NCBI RefSeq assembly: GCF_001881495.1
Contig: NZ_LUKY01000029.1
Span: forward strand, 1 to 64,000
DNA length: 64,000 nucleotides
From: Candidatus Rickettsiella isopodorum
GTDB taxonomy: Bacteria > Pseudomonadota > Gammaproteobacteria > Diplorickettsiales > Diplorickettsiaceae
Reading direction: 5' to 3'
The notes beneath the pieces were generated by a model. The model was not told the DNA's origin. It did no database searches and saw nothing but the letters and a program-made list of their open reading frames with translations. Every line of letters begins with the position of its first letter. The first letter of the stretch is position 1. This document shows positions 9,255-18,302 of the stretch, piece by piece. The position numbers and the translations under genes were made by a program.

Positions 9255-11261
9255 TTAATCGGCTAATAGTGGGTTTAGTATTTTAATAATGTTTTCTATA
9301 GTAAATCCAAAATTTTTAAAAACATCTGATCCGGGTGCAGATTCGCCAAATTGACTAAGTCCGATTACTTTTCCCTTACTACCTACATATCGATACCAAA
9401 AATCTTTAGTTCCCGCTTCTATAGCAATGCGCAATGTAATCGAGTTAGGAAAAATTTTGGCTTTGTAGGAAAAATCTTGTTGTTCAAAGCGATCAGCGGA
9501 AGGCATAGAGACGACACGGATTTCCCTACCCTGTTGATTTAAAGACTGTGCAGCACTGATGGCTAAATTAACCTCAGAGCCTGTTGCTATGATGATGGCT
9601 TCAGGTGTTGTGGAGGGACTATCGAGAAGAATATAAGCTCCTCGATGGATAGATTGTAAAGTTTCTTGGCTGTGTGTTTGTGGAGGGATAGCTTGTCGAG
9701 TGAGTAATAAACAAGTAGGCCCTAAATGCTGTATCGCTTGTTGCCAGGCAACGGCGGTTTCTAATGCATCGCAAGGTCGCCAAACAGAAAGGTTGGGAAT
9801 AAGTCGTAAGCTATTAATGTGTTCTATAGGTTGATGAGTCGGACCGTCTTCTCCTAGTCCAATAGAATCGTGTGTATAAATAAAAATAACATGCTGTTTC
9901 ATTAATGCAGATAAGCGAACAGCATTACGTGCATAATCGCTAAAGACCAAAAAAGTTCCTCCATAAGGGATGAATCCTCCATGTAATGCTATGCCATTCA
10001 TCATGGCGGACATACCAAATTCACGTACGCCATAATGTAGATAATTACCGGCTGGATTTTCTTTGGTTAAAACTTGAGATCCTTTCCAAAAAGTTGAATT
10101 AGATTCAGTCAGATCGGCCGATCCACCTAACAACTCCGGTAAAAGAGGTGCAAAGGCATTTAATGCATTTTGTGAGGCTTTACGCGTGGCTATTTTTTCT
10201 GGAAGATTTTGATAAATTTTTTCTAGAATTTTTTTAGTTTTTCCTTCCCAATTTAAAGGGAGTTTTTTATTAATTCTGCGTTCATACTCTTTGGCGAGTT
10301 CAGAAAATTCTGATTGATACGCACTCCATTTTTCTTCCCAAGCTTTTTCTAAAGCATTTCCTTTAGAACGAGCATCCCAAGCTTGATAAATATCCTCTGG
10401 TATTTCGAAAGGCGGATAGTCCCAATGTAGTGCAAGTCGGGTGGCAGCTATTTCTTTTTCACCTAATGCTGCACCATGCGCTTGGTGGCTGCCCATTAAA
10501 TTAGGAGCACCGCATGCAATTTTGGTTTTACAACAAAGTAAGCTGGGTTTATCGGTAACAGCACGAGCTTTTTCAATAGATAATTTAATTTGTTGTGGAT
10601 CGTGACCATCAATATCAGGAATAACATGCCAATGATACGCTTTAAAACGTTCAGGCGTATTGTCTTTAAACCAGTCTGAAACATCACCATCAATAGAAAT
10701 GTTATTGTCATCCCAAAAAGCAATTAATTTACCTAAACCTAAACATCCTGCCAAAGAAGCAACTTCGTGAGAAATACCTTCCATTAAACAACCATCACCT
10801 AAGAATACATACGTAAAATGATCGATAACGGAGTGAGAAGGACGATTAAAACGAGCGGCTAAATTTTTTTCCGCTAAGGCCATACCGACAGCATTTGCGA
10901 ATCCTTGACCGAGAGGACCCGTTGTAGTTTCTATGCCGGGAGTTAAACCGACTTCAGGATGTCCTGGTGCTTTAGAATGTAATTGGCGAAATCTTTTAAT
11001 TTCAGCTAATGGAAGATCATAGCCGGTTAAATGAAGTAATGCATAATGCAACATCGATCCATGGCCATTAGATAAAATAAAACGATCTCGATTACTCCAG
11101 TTTGGGTTGTTGGGATTATGAACTAAAAATTCTCTCCATAGGACAGTTGCAATATCTGCCATTCCCATAGGCATGCCAGGATGGCCTGAATTGGCTTTTT
11201 CTACGGCATCTATGCTTAAAAATCGAATGGCATCCGCATATTTTTTTTGGTAAGACATCAA
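9255..11261 (-). CDS. tkt: Transketolase
   Basis: A 668-residue thiamine-diphosphate enzyme of the non-oxidative pentose phosphate pathway that moves two-carbon ketol units between sugar phosphates. Visible signatures: an N-terminal [19 protein letters not shown] segment, the substrate-binding HSKAPGHPE, the ThDP motif beginning [12 protein letters not shown], and the pyrimidine-domain motifs [17 protein letters not shown] and [11 protein letters not shown]. The length matches E. coli TktA. It sits in front of gap, making a carbon-metabolism pair, 55 bases after the HAAAP permease gene, so it may have its own promoter or be part of the long minus-strand run. Confidence 0.97.
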   Translation of the reverse strand: MMSYQKKYADAIRFLSIDAVEKANSGHPGMPMGMADIATVLWREFLVHNPNNPNWSNRDRFILSNGHGSMLHYALLHLTGYDLPLAEIKRFRQLHSKAPGHPEVGLTPGIETTTGPLGQGFANAVGMALAEKNLAARFNRPSHSVIDHFTYVFLGDGCLMEGISHEVASLAGCLGLGKLIAFWDDNNISIDGDVSDWFKDNTPERFKAYHWHVIPDIDGHDPQQIKLSIEKARAVTDKPSLLCCKTKIACGAPNLMGSHQAHGAALGEKEIAATRLALHWDYPPFEIPEDIYQAWDARSKGNALEKAWEEKWSAYQSEFSELAKEYERRINKKLPLNWEGKTKKILEKIYQNLPEKIATRKASQNALNAFAPLLPELLGGSADLTESNSTFWKGSQVLTKENPAGNYLHYGVREFGMSAMMNGIALHGGFIPYGGTFLVFSDYARNAVRLSALMKQHVIFIYTHDSIGLGEDGPTHQPIEHINSLRLIPNLSVWRPCDALETAVAWQQAIQHLGPTCLLLTRQAIPPQTHSQETLQSIHRGAYILLDSPSTTPEAIIIATGSEVNLAISAAQSLNQQGREIRVVSMPSADRFEQQDFSYKAKIFPNSITLRIAIEAGTKDFWYRYVGSKGKVIGLSQFGESAPGSDVFKNFGFTIENIIKILNPLLAD

Positions 11262-11316
11262 AGGTTTTCCTATTTACCCATAATCAGGAATATTTAAAAA
11301 ATTCGATTCAAATAAA

Positions 11317-12504
11317 TTAAAAAACATCACTCACGATCGCATGCGCAATAATAATAGAGGAGGACAGGATCAGCAAACTTAATAAACTTTTTCCGCCCGT
11401 TACTCGATATCGTCCATCGATTTGTTGACAATATCGTCCAGACCAAGCCATCAATGCCGGAAGCAAAGCTAATAAGACGGCACACCATATGCCAGCATAA
11501 TTTAATGCCAACATAAATGAAGCAGGGTAAAATAAAACAATCATTAAAGGAGGTAAAAAAGTAAGTAGATAGACAATAAATTTATTTTTTTCAGTATGGG
11601 TTAAGCTTAACCCATCCATTAAAAAATCAGATAAACTAATACCTACACCTAAAAAAGAAGTTGCTAAACAAATGGATGTGAAAATCCAAGCAAATAAAGT
11701 AATGCTTTTTTTATTTAATAAATGACTCAATGTATTGGTTAAATAACTAGTGGATTGGCTAGATTGCGCAATAGCAAAAAGCTTATTGATAGGGATAACT
11801 CCCATAATGGCTGCATTCCAAAAAATATAACAGATAAGCGGAATTAAACTACCTAGAATAATGACGCGACGTAATTGTTTAACGTTACTATGGAAATAAC
11901 TGCGTAAACTTGGGATAATCGCGGCAAAGCCAAATGATGTAATGAGGATAGTAAGACTATTGGGTAAATAATGTATATTTCCCTGTCCTAGCTGCTTGGC
12001 GGATATAAAAGGAAATAGAAATAATATTAGGAGAAAAAAGATAAGTAATTTTCCTCCCATTAGAATGCGATTCATTAAATCAACTGAACGCATGCCTTTA
12101 TAAACAATAGGGCCTAAGATAAGTACAAATAAGATGGCTGTAGCGAATACAGAAAACTGAATATCAATTTTTTGTAAGATTCCTTGTAAAAAATCTGAAC
12201 CTCCAGCGATATAAGCGGCTAGTAAAGTATAGAGTAATAATAAATAACATAACCAGGCTATGACCTCGCCTGGAGCTCCTAAAGTAGCTCGTGCCATGGA
12301 AATTAAATGGCTATTAGGGGGGAACCAAAGGTTTACTTCTAAAATAAGCAAACCACCGGCTAGCATAATACCCCAACAAGCAATCAAAAAAAGCGATGAA
12401 TTTAAAAAGCCAGCTTGGGCGGTGGCAAGAGGAACAGCTAACATTCCACCGCCTATTGCATTACCAGTAATTAATAAAATACCACCCAATTGTTTAATAT
12501 TCAT
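11317..12504 (-). CDS. Aromatic amino-acid permease, HAAAP (TyrP/Mtr) family, copy 1
   Basis: A 395-residue inner-membrane transporter with about 11 hydrophobic helices. It begins with the family's first-helix signature LLITGNAIGGGMLAVPLATAQAG (split here as LLITGNAIGGGM and LAVPLATAQAG). Members are proton-coupled importers of tyrosine, tryptophan or phenylalanine; the exact substrate cannot be read from sequence. It is clearly paralogous to the next gene (12512-13708) along its full length, indicating tandem duplication. Only 7 bases separate the two genes, so they are co-transcribed. In an intracellular bacterium this points to host amino-acid acquisition. Confidence 0.88.
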   Translation of the reverse strand: MNIKQLGGILLITGNAIGGGMLAVPLATAQAGFLNSSLFLIACWGIMLAGGLLILEVNLWFPPNSHLISMARATLGAPGEVIAWLCYLLLLYTLLAAYIAGGSDFLQGILQKIDIQFSVFATAILFVLILGPIVYKGMRSVDLMNRILMGGKLLIFFLLILFLFPFISAKQLGQGNIHYLPNSLTILITSFGFAAIIPSLRSYFHSNVKQLRRVIILGSLIPLICYIFWNAAIMGVIPINKLFAIAQSSQSTSYLTNTLSHLLNKKSITLFAWIFTSICLATSFLGVGISLSDFLMDGLSLTHTEKNKFIVYLLTFLPPLMIVLFYPASFMLALNYAGIWCAVLLALLPALMAWSGRYCQQIDGRYRVTGGKSLLSLLILSSSIIIAHAIVSDVF

Positions 12505-12511
12505 AGGATAC

Positions 12512-13708
12512 TTAGTTAATGAGGCTTAAAATAATAATAAATAAGGCAATTATTATTAAACTAATTAATAAAGGCTTTCCTCCAGTAACTTGATAGCCTG
12601 AAGCACATTTTTTGATATATCGTCCACTCCAGACCATCATAGCAGGAAGCAGAATTAATAGAATGGCACAAAGTACCCCCGCATAAGATAAAGCCAGGAT
12701 GAAAGCATGAGGATAACGGTTGGCAATGAGTAAGGGAGGAAAAAAAGTGACGGCATAAAGAAGTAACTTTTTTAAACCTTTTTTTTCAATTTGCAATCCA
12801 TCACTGAAAAAATCAAATAAGCTTAAAGCGACACCTAAAAAAGAGGTAGCAAAACATATTGATGTAAATATTTTTGCTAAAAAATTAATTAACTTGTTAT
12901 CAAGTAAATGACTTAAAGCGGCCATTAAATTGCTAGTGGAATGGCCTGAATGATACATGAATATTAAACCTGAGTCCCCATGTGCGGGGATGGAGCCCAT
13001 AATGGTTAATTCCCATAAAATGTAACAGAGTAAGGGAATTAAGCTACCAATGAGAATAGCTTTGCGTAACATAAACAAATCATTAGTAAAATAGCTACGT
13101 AAGCTGGGGACTATTATCGCAAAACCAAATGAGGTCATAATGACCGTTGTGCTGCCTAAAATAATGCTAAGCCGATAAGTATTTTCCAAGCTTAATAAGT
13201 AATGAATAGAAATAAATGGAAAAATACAAATCACTAACAAAATAAAGGTTAATAACTTACTAAACATTAAACTCCTATTAACATAATCCACTGAGCCTAA
13301 TCCTTTGTAAACGATGAGACTTAATAATCCTGCAAATAAAAGAGCGGAAAGTTTTGCTGGTAGGTTGATATGAAACGTTAATAAAAGATGTTGTAAGAAA
13401 TCACTACCACCGGCAATATAAGCGGCTAATAAAGCATAGAGCAATAAAAGATAGCTAAACCATGCGACGATCTGGCCAAATCTACCTAAAGTTGTTTTAG
13501 CCATACTAATTAAATTGCTATTTACACTATGCCAAAGATTAACTTCTAAAATAAGCAATGCAGCAGCGGTCATTATTGCCCAGCACGTCACTAAAAAAAA
13601 TAGGGCATTGATAAAACCTAATTGTGCAGTAGCAATAGGTAGAGCTAACATGCCTCCACCGATGCTAGTGCCTACGATAAGTAATATTCCGCCGATAAGT
13701 TTATGCAT
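12512..13708 (-). CDS. Aromatic amino-acid permease, HAAAP (TyrP/Mtr) family, copy 2
   Basis: A 398-residue inner-membrane permease, paralogue of the downstream gene. It has the same helix-1 motif (GTSIGGGMLALPIATAQLG), shared internal segments such as IVYKGLGSVDYVNRSLM, LLLYALLAAYIAGGSDFLQ and SICFATSFLGVALSL, and a shared C-terminal GRYIKKxxxGYQVTGGK-type motif. Divergence is greatest in loops and the last helices, so the two may differ in substrate preference. It lies 8 bases after the lipid A acyltransferase gene, inside a compact minus-strand operon with ferredoxin and lpxL. No frameshift or lost segment is seen. Confidence 0.88.
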   Translation of the reverse strand: MHKLIGGILLIVGTSIGGGMLALPIATAQLGFINALFFLVTCWAIMTAAALLILEVNLWHSVNSNLISMAKTTLGRFGQIVAWFSYLLLLYALLAAYIAGGSDFLQHLLLTFHINLPAKLSALLFAGLLSLIVYKGLGSVDYVNRSLMFSKLLTFILLVICIFPFISIHYLLSLENTYRLSIILGSTTVIMTSFGFAIIVPSLRSYFTNDLFMLRKAILIGSLIPLLCYILWELTIMGSIPAHGDSGLIFMYHSGHSTSNLMAALSHLLDNKLINFLAKIFTSICFATSFLGVALSLFDFFSDGLQIEKKGLKKLLLYAVTFFPPLLIANRYPHAFILALSYAGVLCAILLILLPAMMVWSGRYIKKCASGYQVTGGKPLLISLIIIALFIIILSLIN

Positions 13709-13716
13709 GTTTATTT

Positions 13717-14625
13717 TTAATAGAGATAAGGTTCACCTTGCGGCCTTGTTTTAAACCGCCGATGTATCCAGAGATACTGTTCTGGATGAGCACGGACAGC
13801 TTGTTCTAGCAATTGATTAAAACACAGCATATCTTGGTAATCATTGCCTTGGGCAAAATTTTCTAAAATGGGTCCGATAGTAATTTGATAGCCTTCACCT
13901 TTTGGAAGACGATGATAAAATAAAGTGACAACAGTTGCGCCAGTTCGACTTGCATAGCGACTAGGGGTTGAGATGGTTGCAGTAGAAATGTTAAAAAATG
14001 GCGAAAAAATGCTGTGTGTAGGACCATAATCTTGATCAGCCGCATACCAAATTGCTTTGTTTTGTTTCAAAGTTTTAATAATTTGGCGGATTGCATGACG
14101 ATGTATAGGCTGCATCCATTTAAATTGACGATGTTGTTTTAGTAATCTATCGATGACTTGATTTTTTTGTTCGCGATAAACCACATACATTGGAAAAATA
14201 CTAGAAAACAGGCGGCCACAAATATCCAGCGATGTAAAATGACCACTTAAAATAAGCACCCCTTTTTTTCTGGATATAGCCTCTTGCAGATGTTCTAAGC
14301 CATCTACATGAATGAGCGAATCAATTTTGTGATCAGGCATCCACCAAGCCATAGCCGATTCGATGAGCCCCATTCCTAAAGATTGAAATTGTTTTTTAAG
14401 TAAGTTTGTTCGTTCTTTGTTGGATAACTCAGGAAAGCAAAGTTTCAGATTAATTTCTCCGATATGCCGAAATCTTTTCAATAAATAATAGGAGATACGC
14501 CCTAAATTTTTACCAAATTGTAGTTGTAATCGGTAAGATAGTTTTGTGATGAGATATAAAATTCCTAAACTTAACCACGTAGGCCAATAGCGAGGGTGTA
14601 ACAGATCTAAAAATTTATTTTTCAT
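13717..14625 (-). CDS. lpxL: Lipid A biosynthesis (lauroyl-type) acyltransferase
   Basis: A 302-residue inner-membrane enzyme of the LpxL/LpxM (HtrB/MsbB) family that adds a secondary acyl chain to the Kdo-lipid A precursor. It has one N-terminal membrane helix (about 17-35) and the catalytic H-x4-D motif as His129 to Asp134 (GHFTSLD). Other family landmarks are YREQKN and the AADQDYGP segment. The length is typical. Which acyl position it modifies (LpxL or LpxM role) cannot be decided by eye; the symbol is the broader default. The start overlaps the ferredoxin gene end by 11 bases, showing coupling. Confidence 0.88.
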   Translation of the reverse strand: MKNKFLDLLHPRYWPTWLSLGILYLITKLSYRLQLQFGKNLGRISYYLLKRFRHIGEINLKLCFPELSNKERTNLLKKQFQSLGMGLIESAMAWWMPDHKIDSLIHVDGLEHLQEAISRKKGVLILSGHFTSLDICGRLFSSIFPMYVVYREQKNQVIDRLLKQHRQFKWMQPIHRHAIRQIIKTLKQNKAIWYAADQDYGPTHSIFSPFFNISTATISTPSRYASRTGATVVTLFYHRLPKGEGYQITIGPILENFAQGNDYQDMLCFNQLLEQAVRAHPEQYLWIHRRFKTRPQGEPYLY

Positions 14626-14935
14626 TAGATAATAATAATCGATTTATTATTTGTTTTTTTATTAAATGTTGTTGAATAATTTCGTCAATATCATGTTGTG
14701 TTTCGTAGTGATACCAGGTGCTTTCAGGATAAATCACCAATACAGGGCCCAAACTACAACGCCCTAGGCATCCAGAATGGCTTACTCGAATTTTTTGCGG
14801 TTGATTTTTTATCAGTAGTTTTAGGTTTGCTTTTAAATAGTCTAATAAGGGTTTAGCCCCACGTTTCGCACAACAATCCTTATTATTTTCTCGTAGATTA
14901 GTGCATAAAAAGATATGATGTTGATAATAGGACAT
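14615..14935 (-). CDS. Thioredoxin-like [2Fe-2S] ferredoxin
   Basis: A 106-residue protein with the thioredoxin-fold ferredoxin pattern: Cys11, Cys21/Cys22, then Cys56 and Cys60 in SHSGCLGRCSLGP, the last pair in the CxxxC spacing of this family. It resembles the short ferredoxins (Shethna-type / NuoE-like) that carry one [2Fe-2S] cluster. The electron partner is unknown. It is the first gene of the minus-strand operon leading into lpxL and the two permeases, with no obvious functional link to lipid A. The start ATG follows an A/T-rich divergent region shared with the small heat-shock gene. Confidence 0.85.
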   Translation of the reverse strand: MSYYQHHIFLCTNLRENNKDCCAKRGAKPLLDYLKANLKLLIKNQPQKIRVSHSGCLGRCSLGPVLVIYPESTWYHYETQHDIDEIIQQHLIKKQIINRLLLSNEK

Positions 14936-15089
14936 AAATTTTTTTGTAGCAAAAATAAGAAAGTTTTTACTCTACCAGAAAAAAATAAGTATCTCTATTA
15001 AGCAGCTGATTTACAGACATTAAAGATTAGGGCTCAAGCTTAAAAAGCGGGATCGAAATCATAAAACTGATCAAATGCGTCTTTTTGAG

Positions 15090-15106
15090 TTAAACTAATA
15101 GTTTAA
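15090..15106. promoter_or_regulatory. Perfect palindrome before the small heat-shock gene
   Basis: TTAAACTA-A-TAGTTTAA is a perfect 8+1+8 palindrome ending 19 bases before the hsp20 start codon. Its symmetry and position suit a repressor operator or an RNA hairpin covering the leader. No clear sigma-32 (CTTGAA...CCCCAT) promoter was seen nearby. Assignment is by position only. Confidence 0.35.
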
Positions 15107-15125
15107 AATAGGAAGGGAGTAACTT

Positions 15126-15590
15126 ATGTCAAATATTATACGGCACCGATCACCTTCTTTATTACACCAATTACACCGTCTGTCACAAGAGTGGGATCAA
15201 CTCTTTGACCCCAGTCATCAACTCATTGAAGATAGTTCCATGGTTGAAACGAGCCATTGGGCGCCTGCCGTGGATATCAAAGAAGAACCTACTCGCTTTG
15301 TGCTCTTTGCAGATATTCCAGGGGTTGATCCAAAAGATATAGAAATTTCTATGGAAAGTGGTATTTTGACAATTAAGGGTGAAAGAGTGGCGACTCATAC
15401 CGAAGAGAAGGAAGGGTATACACGAATTGAGCGATCAAAAGGTAGTTTTTACCGCCGCTTTGCTTTGCCTGATACTGCAGACGCCGATAAGATAACTGCT
15501 GAAGGAAAACAGGGCGTACTTAGAATCATTATCCCTAAAAGTGAAAAGGCAGCGGCTAAAAAAATAAAGGTGGAGGATAAAAAAGATTAA
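15126..15590 (+). CDS. Small heat-shock protein, Hsp20/alpha-crystallin family
   Basis: A 154-residue ATP-independent holdase chaperone that binds unfolding proteins in the cytoplasm. The alpha-crystallin domain runs from about residue 45 to 140, with WAPAVDIKEE at its start, ADIPGVDPKDIEIS, LTIKGER, and the strand motif EGKQGVLRIIIPK near the end (the G-x-L signature). The N-terminal arm is short and the C-terminal tail is Lys-rich. The length is normal for class A bacterial Hsp20. A GGAAGGGAG ribosome-binding site precedes the ATG. The gene stands alone, transcribed divergently from the ferredoxin operon. Confidence 0.93.
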   Translation: MSNIIRHRSPSLLHQLHRLSQEWDQLFDPSHQLIEDSSMVETSHWAPAVDIKEEPTRFVLFADIPGVDPKDIEISMESGILTIKGERVATHTEEKEGYTRIERSKGSFYRRFALPDTADADKITAEGKQGVLRIIIPKSEKAAAKKIKVEDKKD

Positions 15591-15646
15591 TTTTTTATCG
15601 CCAACTATGAATTAGGTAAAGAATTCGTGTATAAGCTAATAATCTC

Positions 15647-16236
15647 TTAGGGAGTTATACTTAATATTGTAGAACATGTTATACGTAAGGCGGGGAGAAT
15701 GAATTTCTCAAACCATGGATTTCTTTTTAACCAAATATTATTGCGTGGTGATGGATGTGGTAGTGGAAAATAGGTGGGTAAATAATCTGCGAAAGAAGCG
15801 ACGGTTTGGTTAAATTTGTTTTAGCCTGTTTACCTAAATAATGTTGTTGTGCATACTGGCCAATTAGTAAGGTCAGTTGAATGTTCGGCAGACCAGCTAA
15901 AAGTTTAGCTAACCATAAGCTTGCACATTCTTTTCGCGGAGGTAAATCGCCTGAAGGGCCCGTCCCAGGATAACAGAAACCCATGGGAATGATGGCAATT
16001 TGATTAATATCATAAAATGTTTTTTTATCGAGATTTGTCCAATGCCGTAAACGATCCCCGCTAGGATCGTTCCAAGGAATTCCCGTGTTATGTACGCGAA
16101 TTCCTGGTGCTTGACCAACGATAAGTAAACGACTTAGATGATGTGCTTGTAATACAGGTCTGGGGTTTAAAGGTAAGTGATTGGCACAGAGTCGACATTC
16201 ACGAATGTTTTTGATTAGAGGTAAAAGTTTATTCAT
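15647..16236 (-). pseudogene. Uracil-DNA glycosylase family protein, frameshifted
   Basis: The intact 5' part (from 16236) encodes a CRLC pair, GQAPGIRVHNTG and IPWNDPSGDRLR, signatures of the uracil-DNA-glycosylase superfamily, which excises uracil from DNA. The reading frame ends at 15727 after an off-family tail. Reading the other frame from about 15810 downward gives the expected family C-terminus: a DYLPTYFPLPHPSPRNN stretch, then WLKRNPWFE and ILPALR, with a stop at 15647-15649. A single-base loss in an AAA run near 15803-15812 explains this. Either the gene is recently inactivated, losing the PHPSPRN active-site loop, or it is a sequencing error. The 5' part would make a 169-residue product. 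Confidence 0.85.
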
Positions 16237-16325
16237 AACAGGATGGAGGTTCTACTTGCCAAATGGGTATTACACCCACTAAAGTAAGCGCTGAAATAGG
16301 CTGCTTTATTTAATAGGTAGGATCT

Positions 16326-16622
16326 ATGGAGTATAAAGAAACAGAGGCTTTATTAGAAGAAGATGATGGTGATGGAAGTAGTGATACTGAATTATCACCT
16401 GACATCTTAGACATTGAAGATGAAGAATTAGATACATGGCCTGAAGAATTGGCCTTAGATGCATTGAATAAGAAAACAAAAGTCTCGCCCGTTCGGTTTT
16501 CACTTGAAAAGCGCCGAGCTATTGAAGATTATTTAGAGCAACGACGATTACGTGAAGAATTCGATTATGAGTTTGAAAATGAACCTTCATCAGAAACTTC
16601 AGATGCAACAAAAAGTGAGTAG
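16326..16622 (+). CDS. Small acidic protein, possibly PA3496-like
   Basis: A 98-residue soluble protein with a strongly acidic N-terminal half ([19 protein letters not shown]) and a charged helical C-terminal segment, [17 protein letters not shown]. That helix resembles the short conserved helix of the PA3496 family of putative envelope-integrity proteins, but the match is weak and by memory only. No signal peptide or membrane segment. It ends 2 bases before the accA start, so the two are likely co-transcribed. Function unknown. Confidence 0.55.
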   Translation: MEYKETEALLEEDDGDGSSDTELSPDILDIEDEELDTWPEELALDALNKKTKVSPVRFSLEKRRAIEDYLEQRRLREEFDYEFENEPSSETSDATKSE

Positions 16623-16624
16623 CT

Positions 16625-17572
16625 ATGCACTTTAAGTTTTTGGATTTTGAACAGCCTATCGCAGAGCTCGGAGCCAAAATAGAAGAGCTACGTAAGTTAG
16701 GTAACGATGCCGAGCTTAATGTCAATGAAGAAATTAAACGCTTAGAGCAAAAAAAAATAGAATTAACCGAGTCTATTTTTCAGTCATTAAATGCCTGGCA
16801 AATAGTTCAGTTAGCGCGACATCCACAAAGACCCTATTTTTCGGATTACGTCAATAGAATTTTTTCTGATTTTGATGAGCTACATGGAGATAGAGAGTTT
16901 TCAGATGATTCTTCAATTATCGGTGGCGTGGCTAATTTAGCGGAACAACCCGTCGTTATTATTGGTCAACAGAAGGGTCGCTCCACGAATGAAAAAGTCC
17001 AACGTAATTTTGGAATGCCTAAGCCAGAAGGTTATCGTAAAACAATGCGGTTAATGGAATTAGCGGAGCGATTTAAATTACCTATTTTGACCTTTATTGA
17101 TACCCCAGGAGCTTATCCTGGAATTGACGCCGAAGAACGTAACCAAAGTGGTGCAATTGCACAAAACTTACAGCGGATGTCTCAGCTGAAGACGCCTATT
17201 ATTTCTACCATAATTGGAGAAGGTGGGTCAGGCGGGGCTTTAGCTATTGGAGTCGCCGATCGAATTTTAATGTTGCAATACAGTGTTTATTCAGTTATTT
17301 CACCAGAGGGATGTGCTTCTATTCTATGGAAAAGTGCTGAAAAAGCTTCTGAGGCGGCGGAAGCGATGGCTATGAATGCCGATCGTTTATATGAACTCAA
17401 ACTGATAGATGCAGTGATTCAAGAACCTTTAGGTGGCGCTCATACTGATTTTGATGAGATGGCTAATCGACTAAAGGATGAACTTGTTAAACAACTAACA
17501 CAGCTCCAGTATTTTTCTATGGAAAAATTACTCGAACTGCGTTTTAGCAAAATTTTAGCTGTAGGTACTTAG
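16625..17572 (+). CDS. accA: Acetyl-CoA carboxylase carboxyltransferase subunit alpha
   Basis: A 315-residue cytoplasmic subunit which, with AccD, transfers the carboxyl group from carboxybiotin to acetyl-CoA to form malonyl-CoA for fatty-acid synthesis. It begins with the coiled [18 protein letters not shown] segment and contains [20 protein letters not shown], the KGRSTNEK turn, the [14 protein letters not shown] motif, and the oxyanion [15 protein letters not shown]. The length matches E. coli AccA (319). It starts 2 bases after the small acidic gene, and tilS lies two genes downstream, the accA-tilS neighbourhood found in many gammaproteobacteria, here interrupted by pnuC. Confidence 0.97.
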   Translation: MHFKFLDFEQPIAELGAKIEELRKLGNDAELNVNEEIKRLEQKKIELTESIFQSLNAWQIVQLARHPQRPYFSDYVNRIFSDFDELHGDREFSDDSSIIGGVANLAEQPVVIIGQQKGRSTNEKVQRNFGMPKPEGYRKTMRLMELAERFKLPILTFIDTPGAYPGIDAEERNQSGAIAQNLQRMSQLKTPIISTIIGEGGSGGALAIGVADRILMLQYSVYSVISPEGCASILWKSAEKASEAAEAMAMNADRLYELKLIDAVIQEPLGGAHTDFDEMANRLKDELVKQLTQLQYFSMEKLLELRFSKILAVGT

Positions 17573-17611
17573 CTCTGAGATAAATCTAGTTTCTATTAAT
17601 TGATTAAAATA

Positions 17612-18211
17612 ATGAAACTTTTATATATTGAAGTAATAGCGTTTCTATCGGGTATAGTCAATATTTATCTTTTAACTCGCTGTAGTTTATGGAATTGGTT
17701 TTTCGGAATCATTACGGTTTCTTTATATGCCATCATTTTTTTTCGTACCAAGTTGTATGCCGATATGGGTCTACAGGGAGTTTTTTTAATTTTTCAGTTT
17801 TATGGACTTTATCAATGGTGTTATGGTAATCGTGGAAAGAAACCCATAGCGATGCAAATAATGCATTATTCTACGGGTTTGTCTTTAGTGCTAGCCGCGA
17901 TTGTTTTATTTGCCAGTATTAGTTTTATTCTAAAACACAATACCGATTCTACGACTATTTATGCCGATACCACGATTACTACGTTAAGCTTGATTGCTCA
18001 ATGGATGATGAGTAAGAAATATTTACATCATTGGGTTTTATGGATAGTGATTGATTTTATTTCTATAGGTTTGTATATCAGCAAAAACTTATATTTAACC
18101 TCCCTACTTTATTCAGTATTTCTTCTGCTGTGTATCAAGGGCTATTATCGATGGAGAGAAACTTTAATTAACTCGATATTGCCTCATTCCATCGCGGTTA
18201 AATCTGGCTAA
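17612..18211 (+). CDS. pnuC: PnuC-family nicotinamide riboside/mononucleotide transporter
   Basis: An inner-membrane transporter of about 199 residues with roughly seven helices. Family hallmarks: SLWNWFFGIITVSLYAIIF, the YADMGLQ motif, FYGLYQWCYG, and a late WWxxD-like region (HHWVLWIVIDFISIGLY). PnuC proteins bring in nicotinamide riboside by facilitated diffusion, trapped by NadR-type phosphorylation, so this suggests NAD-precursor scavenging. Two starts are possible: TTG at 17600 and ATG at 17612. I prefer the ATG because neither has a good Shine-Dalgarno sequence. It sits between accA and tilS and probably shares their transcript. Confidence 0.88.
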   Translation: MKLLYIEVIAFLSGIVNIYLLTRCSLWNWFFGIITVSLYAIIFFRTKLYADMGLQGVFLIFQFYGLYQWCYGNRGKKPIAMQIMHYSTGLSLVLAAIVLFASISFILKHNTDSTTIYADTTITTLSLIAQWMMSKKYLHHWVLWIVIDFISIGLYISKNLYLTSLLYSVFLLLCIKGYYRWRETLINSILPHSIAVKSG

Positions 18212-18302
18212 AATCATCCTTGAGCCCACTTTTTTCATATTGGTTTAATTACTCTCGAACTTAGACTTTACAGATCCTAGGCAAATTTTGTAAGGTTAAC
18301 TT

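Noticed and set aside
15576-15599. A 9-bp A/T-only inverted repeat over the hsp20 stop codon, as a terminator
   Set aside because: The stem has almost no G/C pairs and overlaps the coding end; termination is not supported without better stability.
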